Notes: a model not told the origin generated them from the letters alone. A DNA stretch of 64,000 bases from Ardenticatenales bacterium (GCA_020634515.1 JACKBL010000004.1:62001-126000); one strand, 5' to 3'. Positions 47,065-56,321 are shown, numbered from the stretch's first letter. Numbers and translations are program-made.

Positions 47065-47799
47065 TTACAATACGATGCTGATGACAAGTCCCGCCAGGAT
47101 GCCGCCGATGATGGGGGCGACCACGGGAATCCAACTATATCCCCAGTCGGAATCGCCTTTGCCGGCAATAGGCAGGAGGAAGTGCGCAATACGCGGACCC
47201 AAGTCACGAGCCGGGTTAATCGCATAGCCCGTGGGACCGCCGAGCGAGAGGCCAATGCCCCACACCAGCGCGCCTACCAGGAAGGGACCAAGACCAGAAG
47301 CGGGAATGCCGCTTTGTGCCATGCCGTTTTCCGCGAAGATCGAAGCCACGCCCAAAACCAACACCATCGTACCAATGATTTCCGTGATGTTGTTGGAAAC
47401 CATGTTGCGAATAGCCGGGCCGGTACAGAAAACACCCAACTTGGCCCCTTGATCCTTCGTTTCCGCCCAGTGTGGCAGATAAGCCAACCAGACGATGACG
47501 CCGCCGAGGAAAGCGCCAATGAGTTGCGCGAGGATGTAAACGGGGACATCCGCCCACGGGAAGGTCCCGGCGACGGCGAAACCAATCGTTACTGCCGGAT
47601 TGATGTGCGCTGCCGTGCTGCCAAACGCGCCGGATACAAAAACGCCAACCATGACGGCGAAGGCCCACCCTGTGGTAATCACGATCCAACCCGCGTTTTG
47701 CGCCTTCGATTTGTTGAGCAAAACAGCGGCCACCACGCCGTCACCCAAAATGATCAGAAACATTGTGCCGAACAATTCGCCTAAAAACGGACTAGCCAT
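47065..47799 (-). CDS. glpF: Glycerol uptake facilitator (aquaglyceroporin)
   Basis: A 244-residue MIP-family channel with six transmembrane segments and both pore boxes, HINPAVT in the first half and AINPARD in the second. The Asp after the second NPA box (NPARD) is typical of glycerol-conducting members. GAGAGGG lies six bases before the ATG. It is the first gene after a long regulatory spacer (47800-48394) and heads the glycerol/dihydroxyacetone genes downstream, so it provides substrate for GlpK. Confidence 0.93.
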   Translation of the reverse strand: MASPFLGELFGTMFLIILGDGVVAAVLLNKSKAQNAGWIVITTGWAFAVMVGVFVSGAFGSTAAHINPAVTIGFAVAGTFPWADVPVYILAQLIGAFLGGVIVWLAYLPHWAETKDQGAKLGVFCTGPAIRNMVSNNITEIIGTMVLVLGVASIFAENGMAQSGIPASGLGPFLVGALVWGIGLSLGGPTGYAINPARDLGPRIAHFLLPIAGKGDSDWGYSWIPVVAPIIGGILAGLVISIVL

Positions 47800-47830
47800 T
47801 TTTTCCCTCTCTTTGTGTTGTTGTTTGATT

Positions 47831-47925
47831 GTAACTACTAACGCCCTCTGGAGATTGGACCCATTTCAAACGCTCAATGGTCATTTTCACGAGAGAAAAT
47901 TGCTCCAATCTGGCTTAGCAGCTAC
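47831..47925. repeat. Palindromic dispersed repeat, copy 3
   Basis: Ends GTAACTACTAACGCCCTCTG and CTGGCTTAGCAGCTAC, inner GAGATTGGACCCATTT and AAATTGCTCCAATCT. Orientation is opposite to copies 1 and 4. It lies between glpF and its probable promoter. Confidence 0.75.
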
Positions 47926-48220
47926 GTTTGATTTTGGCTTGCGATAGGGTGGATCCGCGCCGCGGAAACAGTCACCTTATCATTTCAGAAGTCGCCCCGT
48001 GGAGAAGAGATGCCTCAGGGAGCCGATTCTTTGGGCTTATAGCAGGTTTTTTTTGGGGGGGATAGAAAAGCGAGGTGGGGAGTGTTCTGGTCGATGTTTG
48101 TCCTCCTTTGGTTCAATGACGTTGCTGCGAATCAGCAGCTTTTGCACAAACAAAGCCCATCAGCGGACACACCTTATCCAGTAGACGTTGATCGGGCAAG
48201 TTGTACAGGATTTTGGGCGC

Positions 48221-48317
48221 GTGTGTCGGCTGATTTCCACACCGACACACCTTTATAATATGCAACAGACCAATAAAATCAATCATTCGACAACATACGT
48301 TTCACAATGAAACGTAT
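48221..48317 (-). promoter_or_regulatory. Candidate promoter, operator palindrome and leader hairpin for glpF
   Basis: On the minus strand, a perfect 10-bp palindrome ATACGTTTCA/TGAAACGTAT with a 3-base centre (48295-48317) lies just upstream of TTGATT (48277-48282) and, after 16 bases, TATTAT (48255-48260). These resemble -35 and -10 boxes. A hairpin GTGTGTCGG/CCGACACAC (48221-48250) then falls in the leader. An activator such as DhaR could bind the palindrome; this is inferred from position. The rest of the 47800-48394 spacer holds repeat copy 3 and no supported gene. Confidence 0.45.
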
Positions 48318-48394
48318 TCGCCTTACTGTCGTTCCTTTATGAAACAGAGAGGGAAGAGATGGGGCTGTCCGCCTGCCGCGAAGGTGTGAGAGGA

Positions 48395-50374
48395 TTATCG
48401 GCGAAATTGCGCCGGGGAAATATCCAGGCGCTTCATTTTGCGCCAGAGCGTGGTGCGTCCCATTTGTAGCTGTTGCGCCATTTCCCCTACACGCCCCTCG
48501 CAAGCCCACCCGGCCCGAATGATCGCTTCTCGTTCAGCTTCCGCCACCGTCAGAATCGGTTGCGGCTGTGGACTCCAACCCGTGAGTACGCGCCCCCGCC
48601 GCACCACTTCGGGCAAGTCTTCCACACGAATGACGCTATCCGTGCATTGGTTCATGGCGCGCTCCAGGGCGTTTTCCAACTCACGCACGTTGCCTGGCCA
48701 GGGGTAGCGGCGCAAAATTGCCAGGGCCTCATCGTCTATCCGGGTGGGACGTTTTTCGCGTAAGGTGACACGAGCCAGAAAGGATTCCGCCAGCAGGGGA
48801 ATGTCCTCAACGCGGTCTCGCAAGGGGGGCACGGTGATGGAGAAGATGCCAAAGCGATAATACAAGTGCGGCAGAAAGTTGCCGTCGGAGACGGCCTGCT
48901 CCAGATTGGCGGAAGTGGCGGCCATGATGCGTACGTTAACGGGCGCGGGGTGGCTGCTCCCCAGGCGCATGATGTGGCTCGTTTCGATGACGTGGACGAG
49001 GGCGGCCTGCATCTCCAGGGACAACCCTTCGATCTGATCCAGCAGCAGCGTGCCATGGTTCGCCAACTCAAACTTGCTGGGGCGTCCGCTGGATGCGTCC
49101 ATCTTCTCGTAACCCAGAAATTCCTGTGGCATCAGTTCATGGGGAATGGCGCGGCAGTTGATGGAAAGGAAAGGTTTATCGGCGCGGTCGCTGTCGTTGT
49201 GAATGGCGCGGGCAAGGTAATTTTTACCCACGCCGCCTTCGCCGCGGAGGAGGACAGGCGCGGTTCCGCGGGCGGCGGTGCGCGCCTGGCGTAAGATGCG
49301 GCGCATGGCCGCCGACTGATCGGACATGTCTTCGAGCTTGAGCGTGGCTTGCGCGCCGACTTGCTGCTGCACCAGGCGGCGTACGTGTTCGATAGGACGC
49401 AGCATGGCGATGTGTCCGATGGGTTGGTTGCTGCCGGCATTAATTGGACGCAGACTGAGCAAACAAGAAATCGCCGTACCATTGACATGGAAATTCATCT
49501 CCACGTCTTGCAACTCCCGATTCTCGTTTATGGCCTTCTTCAGCACCTCTGGAAGCCGCATCACCTCCGACAGCACCTGCCCCAACACGGTCGCGGGATT
49601 CAAACGCAACAGACGACCCGCCTGGGGGTTGATGTGGTTAATCTGGCCCGATTCATTCCAGGCAATAACGCCTTCGTCAATCGCCTCCAGCACCGTATTC
49701 ACTTCCGTCAGACGCCGGTTGGCCTCCTCCAGAAACAGGTCTGTTTGCAACTGCCCGGAAATGGCCCGCGCCACGCTCATTACCAGAGAAAGCGTATGGG
49801 ACGTAACCGCCGTGACCGGCGCGACAATGGCGATGATGCCAATGATGCGTCCGTTGACATGATGAATAGGCGCGGCCGAGGTGGACAGGTGGTGAAAAGC
49901 CTGGAAATAATGCTCCGCGCCCACAACCTGGATGGGCATGGCTTCCAGCATACACATACCCAGCGCCGTCGTGCCCAACTGCCCTTCCGCCCAATAGCTG
50001 CCCTGCCCCAGGCCCATCCGGTCAATGGTCGCGGACATGGTGGCATTGCCCCCCAGCGCCAAAACGCAGGCTGTGCCATCCGCCAACAAGATGGCGCAGT
50101 CGGAGCCTTCCATAAACTGGTACATGTCTTCCAGAAAAGGCGTGGAGAGGGCAATAAAGTCTGATTGTGCGCGGAGGATCGAGGTCAAGGCCGGTTCGCG
50201 CAGAGATTTGGGGCGAGGGGATGTGCCGGCACGCAAGGCACAGCGTCGCCACGATTGCAGTACGGCCGGGTCGGCGGCGGCAGCCAGGTGGGGTGGAACC
50301 TGGCCGCTGTCCATAAAGGCGAGCCAGATTTGCTGTAAGGTGTCGTGGTTAATGGGGTAGGAGGTGGGCTGCAT
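48395..50374 (-). CDS. dhaR: DhaR-type AAA+ transcriptional activator lacking the sigma-54 GAFTGA loop
   Basis: A 659-residue regulator. A GAF-like sensor domain (about 40-190) is followed by a PAS domain (about 205-310), an AAA+ domain (about 340-560) and a Fis-type HTH at the end (VGEMAQQLQMGRTTLWRKMK). Walker A is GEGGVGKNYLARA, and Walker B is GTLLLDQIEG with Gln where sigma-54 activators have Glu. The GAFTGA loop is replaced by sequence around YEKMDASSGRPSKFEL, so it should not activate sigma-54 polymerase. E. coli DhaR works at a sigma-70 promoter and is controlled by DhaK and DhaL. The start at 50374 is chosen because the 101 residues before it do not resemble the family. It lies directly upstream of the glpF-dhaKL genes. 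Confidence 0.88.
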   Translation of the reverse strand: MQPTSYPINHDTLQQIWLAFMDSGQVPPHLAAAADPAVLQSWRRCALRAGTSPRPKSLREPALTSILRAQSDFIALSTPFLEDMYQFMEGSDCAILLADGTACVLALGGNATMSATIDRMGLGQGSYWAEGQLGTTALGMCMLEAMPIQVVGAEHYFQAFHHLSTSAAPIHHVNGRIIGIIAIVAPVTAVTSHTLSLVMSVARAISGQLQTDLFLEEANRRLTEVNTVLEAIDEGVIAWNESGQINHINPQAGRLLRLNPATVLGQVLSEVMRLPEVLKKAINENRELQDVEMNFHVNGTAISCLLSLRPINAGSNQPIGHIAMLRPIEHVRRLVQQQVGAQATLKLEDMSDQSAAMRRILRQARTAARGTAPVLLRGEGGVGKNYLARAIHNDSDRADKPFLSINCRAIPHELMPQEFLGYEKMDASSGRPSKFELANHGTLLLDQIEGLSLEMQAALVHVIETSHIMRLGSSHPAPVNVRIMAATSANLEQAVSDGNFLPHLYYRFGIFSITVPPLRDRVEDIPLLAESFLARVTLREKRPTRIDDEALAILRRYPWPGNVRELENALERAMNQCTDSVIRVEDLPEVVRRGRVLTGWSPQPQPILTVAEAEREAIIRAGWACEGRVGEMAQQLQMGRTTLWRKMKRLDISPAQFRR

Positions 50375-50700
50375 GTTTACGTTTGACGGCGTGTGCGCCT
50401 GACAACGTACAGAAGCATTCAATTGCGCCTGTCTATATATAGATAGTATGCGAGCAGGGATATTTGTCAAGCGGAGTAGAGACTTGCGCCGGTACGGTTC
50501 CCGTTGAAGCCGGCACTCACTCCTGCAAGCCCAAAGAGCCCATGAGAATGGCCGCGGTTGGTTTTGATGCGTTGGAGGTGGCGGACTATGCCGGCATCTC
50601 AGACGGCGCCATAGTCCAATCTCCGCCGCGACCGGCAATAACAAAGAGAGCAATCGCTGAAAGAAACATTTCAGCAATCAATTCTTTGCGGCGGTCACGA
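50375..50700. other. Spacer upstream of dhaR
   Basis: About 325 bases between dhaR and the DUF1858 gene. It contains CTATATATAG (about 50432-50442), one TGCCGGCA and no convincing ORF. The dhaR promoter presumably lies here. Confidence 0.35.
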
Positions 50701-50925
50701 CTACGATGGCGACGTATCTTGATCACCAATGGCGGCGCGCAATTCAACCACAAAAGCGGGCAGCGACAGGCCGTAGATAGCGACGGCATCCGCCACGGTG
50801 TAAAACCGGGCCAATATGCAGCCGACACAGGCCATCTTGTGACCATTGAAAACGGCCATTGTTGCCGGCCAGCGCGTGAGCACGGCTTCAATTGTCATCG
50901 TTGCGAAAGCACCATCGTCCATCAT
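50701..50925 (-). CDS. DUF1858 redox-disulfide domain protein
   Basis: A 74-residue protein matching the small domain often fused to or encoded near hybrid cluster proteins: MTIEAVLTRWPATMAVFNGH, then MACVGCILARFYTVADAVAI and LPAFVVELRAAI. The CVGC pair is the predicted redox disulfide. GGGAG lies five bases before the ATG at 50925. It lies 300 bases downstream of the cytochrome c gene on the same strand. Such domains are linked to nitrogen-oxide stress in family context, which agrees with the nos operon upstream, but its partner is not known. Confidence 0.85.
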   Translation of the reverse strand: MMDDGAFATMTIEAVLTRWPATMAVFNGHKMACVGCILARFYTVADAVAIYGLSLPAFVVELRAAIGDQDTSPS

Positions 50926-51220
50926 GAAGACTCCCGCGCTCAGTGTATCCAGGTAGCCAGACAGGCCAACATGTTATCGTTGACAATTGACCCCACAAGT
51001 TCCCAAAGAAGCAAGGCTTTATCTGGCACGCGCCTGCCTGCTCCGACCACACCCATGAGACGGCTATGGTGTGTGCCTGGCAGGGTCAGGCGCGTGACCA
51101 CCTTGTCCCCTTCCGCCGACGGAGATTCATAGCACGCTTGTCCCAGACCGCTTCCCACAAACGCGCATGATGGCTTCCTTCTCAGTAAAGGGCACGATGT
51201 GCCCGTAATCAATCGTTATC
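50926..51220. other. Spacer, possibly a decayed short gene
   Basis: A 90-codon minus-strand ORF (50940-51212) fills this gap, but its sequence is not like any family and the region has no ribosome binding site I can support. Probably non-coding or a remnant. Confidence 0.35.
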
Positions 51221-51619
51221 TCACCGCAGCGTCCGCAAATAGGCGATGATGTCGAGGATCTGCTCGTCTGTGAGAGCAGGATTGCCCCCTTTTGGCGGCA
51301 TGTCAACGCCGGTTGTGTTGGCGGGATCGCTAATCGGCCTGCCGCTTTTCACGAAGGTTAACAGATCCTCATCTGTCGTAATACCGACGAATTCACTGGT
51401 CGTAAAGGGTTTACCCAGCCCTTCCATGCCGACGCCGCCCGGACCATGGCAAGCGATACAAACTGAGTTGTACAGGTCTTCACCTGCTTTCGCGTCACCC
51501 GTAGAAACCTGAACCACGCCATCTGACGTGTCAGACGGGGAGGCGTCCGACTCCCCGCCTCCGCCACACGCGACCAACGACACAACCAACAACAGGAACA
51601 AAATACGCCATACCTTCAT
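51221..51619 (-). CDS. Lipoprotein c-type cytochrome
   Basis: A 132-residue monoheme cytochrome c. A lipoprotein signal (MKVWRILFLLLVVSLVAC) ends in a lipobox Cys, then an acidic/Ser linker leads to the heme motif VCIACHGPGGVG and the distal Met region in VDMPPKGGNPALTDEQ. It would be anchored outside the cytoplasmic membrane and shuttle electrons. GGAGAAG is upstream of the ATG. It follows nosL on the same strand across a 330-base spacer, so it may donate electrons to the nitrous oxide reductase. That link is inferred from position. Confidence 0.9.
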   Translation of the reverse strand: MKVWRILFLLLVVSLVACGGGGESDASPSDTSDGVVQVSTGDAKAGEDLYNSVCIACHGPGGVGMEGLGKPFTTSEFVGITTDEDLLTFVKSGRPISDPANTTGVDMPPKGGNPALTDEQILDIIAYLRTLR

Positions 51620-51952
51620 CGATTCTTCTCCAAGAGTTACGACTTGTAACTACGTAAAGCAAGTCTGGCGAAATCCATATATGGGGATCGGAATCGCGGC
51701 TTTTGCCAGGCCAAACCCCATCTGTGGGCCGGCTGTAGCTTCCACGCCCCAAACGCCAGTGTCTTGTACGTAACTACCTACATAGATTTGCGGGTCCCCT
51801 TGAGAGGCGACCTCTTGCGCTGACGGCAACCTGAATTGTTGCCGTGATTTTTGTAAGCGAGCCGCAACTGCTAAGCCAGATGGGACCAATTTTTTCTGGT
51901 GAGGTTGGTCCCATCTCCAGAGGGCGTTAGTAGTTACAGCGAGCCGGGACGG
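51620..51952. other. Spacer between nosL and the cytochrome c gene
   Basis: Contains repeat copy 4 (51862-51937) and a short hairpin ACGGCAAC/GTTGCCGT (about 51822-51844). No gene is seen. Confidence 0.4.
51862..51937. repeat. Palindromic dispersed repeat, copy 4
   Basis: GCAACTGCTAAGCCAGATGG on the left and CAGAGGGCGTTAGTAGTTAC on the right match copies 1 and 3. The internal loop is shorter than in copy 1. Confidence 0.7.
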
Positions 51953-52429
51953 CTACGGATGTTCCATTTCAGCGCCGCCCTGCATGAGCAACTCCTGCCA
52001 GGTCAGCACTCGCGCTCCTTCATACGCTTCCGCCAGGTCTTGGGCCTCCGCCTCATCCGCACATGCCAAGATGCCGAAGCCCATCGGTGTATGCAGGGCG
52101 TTGTCAAGGACGTAGGTAGCCGATTCCGCCGACAACCATTCCCCGCTCAAATAGTCATGCACCCAGAACGACGCTACCTCTTCCTGTGCTTCGCGCACAT
52201 ACGCCACCATACCGCCAATATCATCAAAGCGGCGCGCCTGACCTTCTGCTGTCCAGTAGGCAGCCGCAAATCGCTCGTCGTCGATGATCATGCGGCAACG
52301 GTCGCACGTGTCTTCTCCGTAGATGATGACGGGCGGCTGCCCGGTGTCGGGCGAATGACTACACCCGATTGCGAACAGGGACATGAGTAGCAGCAAACCA
52401 AGCACCGCGCGCCAGATTGTGAGTTTCAC
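51953..52429 (-). CDS. nosL: NosL copper-chaperone lipoprotein
   Basis: A 158-residue lipoprotein (VKLTIWRAVLGLLLLMSLFA, lipobox IGC) with the NosL copper-binding region EDTCDRCRMIIDDERFAAAY. NosL delivers Cu(I) for the CuZ centre of NosZ on the outer face of the membrane. The start is GTG at 52429, overlapping the nosY stop by four bases with GGAGAGG upstream. A longer open frame to 53143 is a shadow of nosY. It is the last clearly nos-specific gene of the operon. Confidence 0.9.
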   Translation of the reverse strand: MKLTIWRAVLGLLLLMSLFAIGCSHSPDTGQPPVIIYGEDTCDRCRMIIDDERFAAAYWTAEGQARRFDDIGGMVAYVREAQEEVASFWVHDYLSGEWLSAESATYVLDNALHTPMGFGILACADEAEAQDLAEAYEGARVLTWQELLMQGGAEMEHP

Positions 52430-53262
52430 AATATACCTCTCCGTTTGAACAGAGCCATCGTGCCGGCAAATGGCAAGGCGATCCACAGCAGCAACAGGCC
52501 GATGAGCAGCGGCAGCAGCGCGGCGCCGAATGTGCGCGTGGCGTAGACGCCCGCCGGACCGAGGAGTTCGAGATTCCCGCGGATGTTGAGAACGGCGGCG
52601 ACTCTGAACAGTTGCAGCGGATTGATCAGCGTCAAAGTAAATAGCTGGGCGATATCTAGTCGCGTTACCAGCGCAGTGCCCATCAACCCCAAATCGCCAA
52701 AGAAAGCGAGCAGCAGCCAGAGAAAAAGCGCCAGCCCAACGGCGGTTGCCGCTTTCCGCACGGCGGCGGACAGAAAAAAGCCGAGGCTGAGCGAGGCAAC
52801 GGCCAGCAGGAAAGCGAACAGCACCAGCAGTAGATAAGCATCGGCCTGCGCGCCGCCGCCGCTGGCGGTGATAACTGCGCCGGTGATACCAAAACCCAGT
52901 CCCAGCGCCGCCAGCAGCGCCAATGCCATCCCCAGGAATTTGCCCAGCAGCATTTCGGTCTGGCTGATTGGCTGCGTCATCAGATAGGCAAGCGTGCCCT
53001 GGTCGCGTTCGCCGGCGAGGCTGAGTGCGCCGAGGGTCAGCCCCATCAGCGGCACGATGAGCAATACAAGATTGATGAGACTGGCGGCGGTTCGCCCGAA
53101 TCCCGCCAATCCATAGCGCCCCGCGCCCGACAGAGCCAACCATGCCAGGGCCAACGAGAGGGCAGCAAAGGCAACCGTATACAGAACCAGCCAGCGGTTG
53201 CGCCGGGCATCCCGCAGCTCTTTTTGGGTCAAGATGAAGATGTTTTGATAATCGACCATCAT
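52426..53262 (-). CDS. nosY: NosY ABC permease
   Basis: A 278-residue ABC-2 type permease with six transmembrane helices. It shows the expected N-terminal MVDYQNIFILTQKELRDARR and the loop SLAGERDQGTLAYLMTQPIS with LLGKFLGM. With NosF and NosD it forms the ABC complex needed to mature the CuZ centre of NosZ. Its ATG follows the nosDF TAG directly, with GGAG inside the preceding codons, so translation is coupled. Confidence 0.93.
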   Translation of the reverse strand: MMVDYQNIFILTQKELRDARRNRWLVLYTVAFAALSLALAWLALSGAGRYGLAGFGRTAASLINLVLLIVPLMGLTLGALSLAGERDQGTLAYLMTQPISQTEMLLGKFLGMALALLAALGLGFGITGAVITASGGGAQADAYLLLVLFAFLLAVASLSLGFFLSAAVRKAATAVGLALFLWLLLAFFGDLGLMGTALVTRLDIAQLFTLTLINPLQLFRVAAVLNIRGNLELLGPAGVYATRTFGAALLPLLIGLLLLWIALPFAGTMALFKRRGIL

Positions 53263-55560
53263 CTACTCCACGACAAAATCGTTCACAATTACGCCCGCCT
53301 CGTGCAACATGCGCAACGTTAGGCCCTTTCGCTGTGGCGCAACCTGCACGCGGATGCCCCGCCCATTGGCGCTGACGGTCAGGCCATGTTGCGTGAGCAG
53401 TTGGGCAGCGGCCTCTATGCCATCGGGTGGCAAATAGAGGTGCAGGGTAGCCATTCGTCCGATGCGCTGTCCTATTTCGTGTGGCGGCGCATCAACAACC
53501 AGCTCACCCCCTTCGAGCAGCAACACGCGGTCGGCGAGTGCCGTCACTTCTTCCAGTCGATGAGATGAAAAGACCAGGGTTTTGCCGGCATGTTTTAATT
53601 GCAACAACAGCGCCAGAAAATCTTCGCGAGCGCGGATGTCGAGATTGGCCGTTGGCTCGTCAAGAATCAGCAATGGCGGATCCGCCAGCAACGCCAGCGC
53701 CAGCGCCAGCCGTTGCTTGAGACCCCCGCTGAGGTCACCGACGCATTTATCGCGGTGCGGCTGCAACGCCAGCCGTTCGAGCAGGTTCTCGGTGCGGCTA
53801 TCAACCACTACTTTCTTGAGGGCAGCATAGAAGGCAACTGTTTCCCGCACCGTCATGTCATCGTGGAAGGTCAGTTCCTGCGGCACAAATCCGATCAATC
53901 GTCGCACCGCTTTGCCCTGCCGTGCCACATTGAGTCCGCCAACGGTTATAGCACCTTCAAACGGGATGAGGTTGAGCAGGCAGTGCAGGGCAGTGGTCTT
54001 CCCCGCGCCATTCGCGCCCCAGAAGGCAACTGCTTCGCCGGAGCGAATCGTCACACTCAGGTCATTGACGGCAGTCAGGTTGCCGAAGCGTTTGGTAAGA
54101 TGGTCAATCGTTATCATCATCACATCCGTGGGGGCAGCAGATCGTTCTCCGGGTCGCGTCCTCTTTTGTCGTCGCGCCACCTTTACCTGTGTCAGGCTGA
54201 TGAGTGTCAGCGCCCCGAGGAGCAAGCCACCCGTCGTCAGCACCCAGCCGGTCGCCGCGACTTTGGGGAGGGGGGGTGCATCGGGGATGCTGGGGGCAAG
54301 CAGGGGGTGGGTATCGACCAGTTTGGGCTGCGGCTTGACGATGGGAAAGGCACGTGAGGCGAAGTCAAGCGCCGCCGTGGCCGGACTGTATAGAAAGAGG
54401 CGCAGTTCGGGGCGGCGGGCGGTCATACTTTCAAAGAGGCGATCTGATTGGTAGGGGAAGTCGCCGCGCAAATCGCCATCGGCATCGTAACCGGCGTAGT
54501 CGCTCCAGTAATTGCCGGTGTTCCCCACCGTCCAATTGTTGGCATTGACGAGCGAGCCGCCGCCGGTGATCGAGACCTGTTCTTCGTTTTCCACAAAGCT
54601 GTTATCGCTTATGTCGTTGTGGCGCACCGCCGGCAGCAGTTCAATGCCGATGTCGTTGTAGGCGAATAGATTGCCGGCAATCTGGCCGATACTGTCTACT
54701 TCACGCGGCGACCCGTCCACGTATGCGCCCACACGGTTGTCGAGGAAAAGATTGTTTTGCACGACCGCGTCATCCATGTCCTTGAGGCCGATGCCATAGC
54801 CGCTGGGGCCGCGATTGCGGGCGACGGTGTTGTGTCGCATGGTCATGCGCCGACTGTACATCAGGAAAGCCCCGACTGAGTTGTCGAGCAGGCTGTTGCG
54901 TTCGATCAGGGCGTCGTCGCAATACATGAAGTGCAGGCCGTAGCGTCCGTGGCTGATGCTGTTGCCCCGCACCGTTAACCGTTCCGAGTACCACAGCACG
55001 ACGTCGCGCCCGCGGATGACGGTGTTGCTTTCGATGATCACGTCGTTGCTGTACCAGACACGGATCGGGTCGCCGCGGCGCTGCACGGCCAGGTCTTTGC
55101 TGCTGATCTGGTTGTTGCGCAAGATGGTGCGGTCGGCCTGGCGCAAATAGATGCCGAACAGTGTTTCTTCAAGGCGATTATTTTCAATCAGGGCATCTGG
55201 CGACTCGACGGCGATGCCGGCATTTTCCTGATCGAGGACCTGCCCACTGTGGCGTACAACAAAGCCGCGCAAAGTCACATGGGGCGCGGTGATTTGGATG
55301 ACAGTGCCCAAATCGCCGCCATCCACCACCGGCCAATCAACGCCGATCAGGGTAATCGGTTTGTCAATGGTCAGGGGACCATCGTAAACGCCGCCGTGGA
55401 TTTCAAGCGTATCGCCCGCTTTAGCGGCGTCCAGGGCGGCGCGTAGATCGGCGGCGGAGAGCGTGGACGTGGTTTCCGCCGAAACCGCTCCCCCCATGAT
55501 CAGGCCGATCAACACCACTAACCACAAACGCTTTATCATTTCGGAACCTATAACGTTCAC
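53263..55560 (-). CDS. nosDF: NosD-NosF fusion protein
   Basis: One uninterrupted 765-residue ORF. Residues about 8-28 are a signal peptide, and 30-400 a right-handed beta-helix with many short repeats (for example LIENNRLEETLFGIYLRQAD), as in periplasmic NosD. A transmembrane helix lies at about 436-458 (TGWVLTTGGLLLGALTLISL), followed by a basic stretch. Residues about 481-765 are an ABC ATPase with Walker A GANGAGKTT, signature DLSGGLKQRLALA and Walker B LLILDEPTANLD, as in NosF. The helix puts NosD outside and NosF inside. In most organisms these are separate genes. A GTG at 55560 overlaps the upstream stop by four bases; an ATG at 55539 gives a cleaner signal peptide. An internal Met near residue 481 could also yield free NosF. 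Confidence 0.92.
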   Translation of the reverse strand: MNVIGSEMIKRLWLVVLIGLIMGGAVSAETTSTLSAADLRAALDAAKAGDTLEIHGGVYDGPLTIDKPITLIGVDWPVVDGGDLGTVIQITAPHVTLRGFVVRHSGQVLDQENAGIAVESPDALIENNRLEETLFGIYLRQADRTILRNNQISSKDLAVQRRGDPIRVWYSNDVIIESNTVIRGRDVVLWYSERLTVRGNSISHGRYGLHFMYCDDALIERNSLLDNSVGAFLMYSRRMTMRHNTVARNRGPSGYGIGLKDMDDAVVQNNLFLDNRVGAYVDGSPREVDSIGQIAGNLFAYNDIGIELLPAVRHNDISDNSFVENEEQVSITGGGSLVNANNWTVGNTGNYWSDYAGYDADGDLRGDFPYQSDRLFESMTARRPELRLFLYSPATAALDFASRAFPIVKPQPKLVDTHPLLAPSIPDAPPLPKVAATGWVLTTGGLLLGALTLISLTQVKVARRQKRTRPGERSAAPTDVMMITIDHLTKRFGNLTAVNDLSVTIRSGEAVAFWGANGAGKTTALHCLLNLIPFEGAITVGGLNVARQGKAVRRLIGFVPQELTFHDDMTVRETVAFYAALKKVVVDSRTENLLERLALQPHRDKCVGDLSGGLKQRLALALALLADPPLLILDEPTANLDIRAREDFLALLLQLKHAGKTLVFSSHRLEEVTALADRVLLLEGGELVVDAPPHEIGQRIGRMATLHLYLPPDGIEAAAQLLTQHGLTVSANGRGIRVQVAPQRKGLTLRMLHEAGVIVNDFVVE

Positions 55561-56210
55561 TTTGCAACGCTCTCGACCAGCGGCTTATACATTTGTCGAT
55601 GGTAGTACAAGCCAACAAGAATCAGGACAACCGCCAGAAACGCCAGCCACAGCCCGATGTCAAACGACGCCACCGTTTCAAACTGCCCCACTTTCCCGCG
55701 CCCCAAGATTGGCGGGACAAACGGGCCGATTGAACTGCTAAGCGCCGCGTGCGGGTCGAGATTGAGGCCGAAGTTACGCATCCAGTAATACATGTCGGCC
55801 AGAAAGAGAAAAGGCATCAGCAATGCCGGCAGCGTAAACAACACCGTCCATTTGCTGTGAATCTGAACGGCCGCCAACACCAGCAACACCAATATCACAA
55901 TAGCCAGGATGCTGATCGAGCGCTCCAATTGCGCCGCTTCATCCAGCGGGCGCATGCCAATATAATGGTTGAGACCATCGATCTCGTTCACGTCGCCCGT
56001 CAAACGGTTGACGTAAACCTGTACTTCCAGCCCACGCGGATACTGCGGCGCCAGCAATTTCATACGCCAGTACGGCAAGAAAATAGAGACCAACAACACG
56101 GTTGCCGCCACCACGAACAGCACCGCCGGACGCCGATAGCGCGCGCGCTCTGTGTGCGTTGCGTTGGTGGGAATGCGCGGCCCGACAAAATTCTTAAACA
56201 TGGTTTGCAT
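55557..56210 (-). CDS. NosB-like four-helix membrane protein
   Basis: A 217-residue protein with four transmembrane helices (about PAVLFVVAATVLLVSIFLPY, SILAIVILVLLVLAAVQI, VLFTLPALLMPFLFLADMYY and GLWLAFLAVVLILVGLYYH). It contains conserved-looking PFVPPILGRGKVGQFET and RNFGLNLDPHAAL. It lies directly downstream of nosZ and overlaps nosDF by four bases, the position of nosB in clade II nos clusters, where NosB is a four-helix membrane protein needed for N2O respiration. The assignment rests on topology and position. Confidence 0.7.
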   Translation of the reverse strand: MQTMFKNFVGPRIPTNATHTERARYRRPAVLFVVAATVLLVSIFLPYWRMKLLAPQYPRGLEVQVYVNRLTGDVNEIDGLNHYIGMRPLDEAAQLERSISILAIVILVLLVLAAVQIHSKWTVLFTLPALLMPFLFLADMYYWMRNFGLNLDPHAALSSSIGPFVPPILGRGKVGQFETVASFDIGLWLAFLAVVLILVGLYYHRQMYKPLVESVAK

Positions 56211-56321
56211 TCATCCTATGGATTCGTCCAAAATCAACGGAGCCTTGTTTTCCTGGATTGAACTTGCACATTTGACGGGAGCAGACACGCAGGCCTGCCC
56301 CCGTCAATGAGGGCAAATTGG

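Noticed and set aside
50940..51212. 90-codon minus-strand ORF
   Set aside because: Composition is not protein-like, and no start signal or family similarity is visible.
51953..53143. NosL as a 396-residue protein
   Set aside because: The first 240 residues overlap nosY in another frame and are Arg-rich. The GTG at 52429 has a ribosome binding site and a signal peptide.
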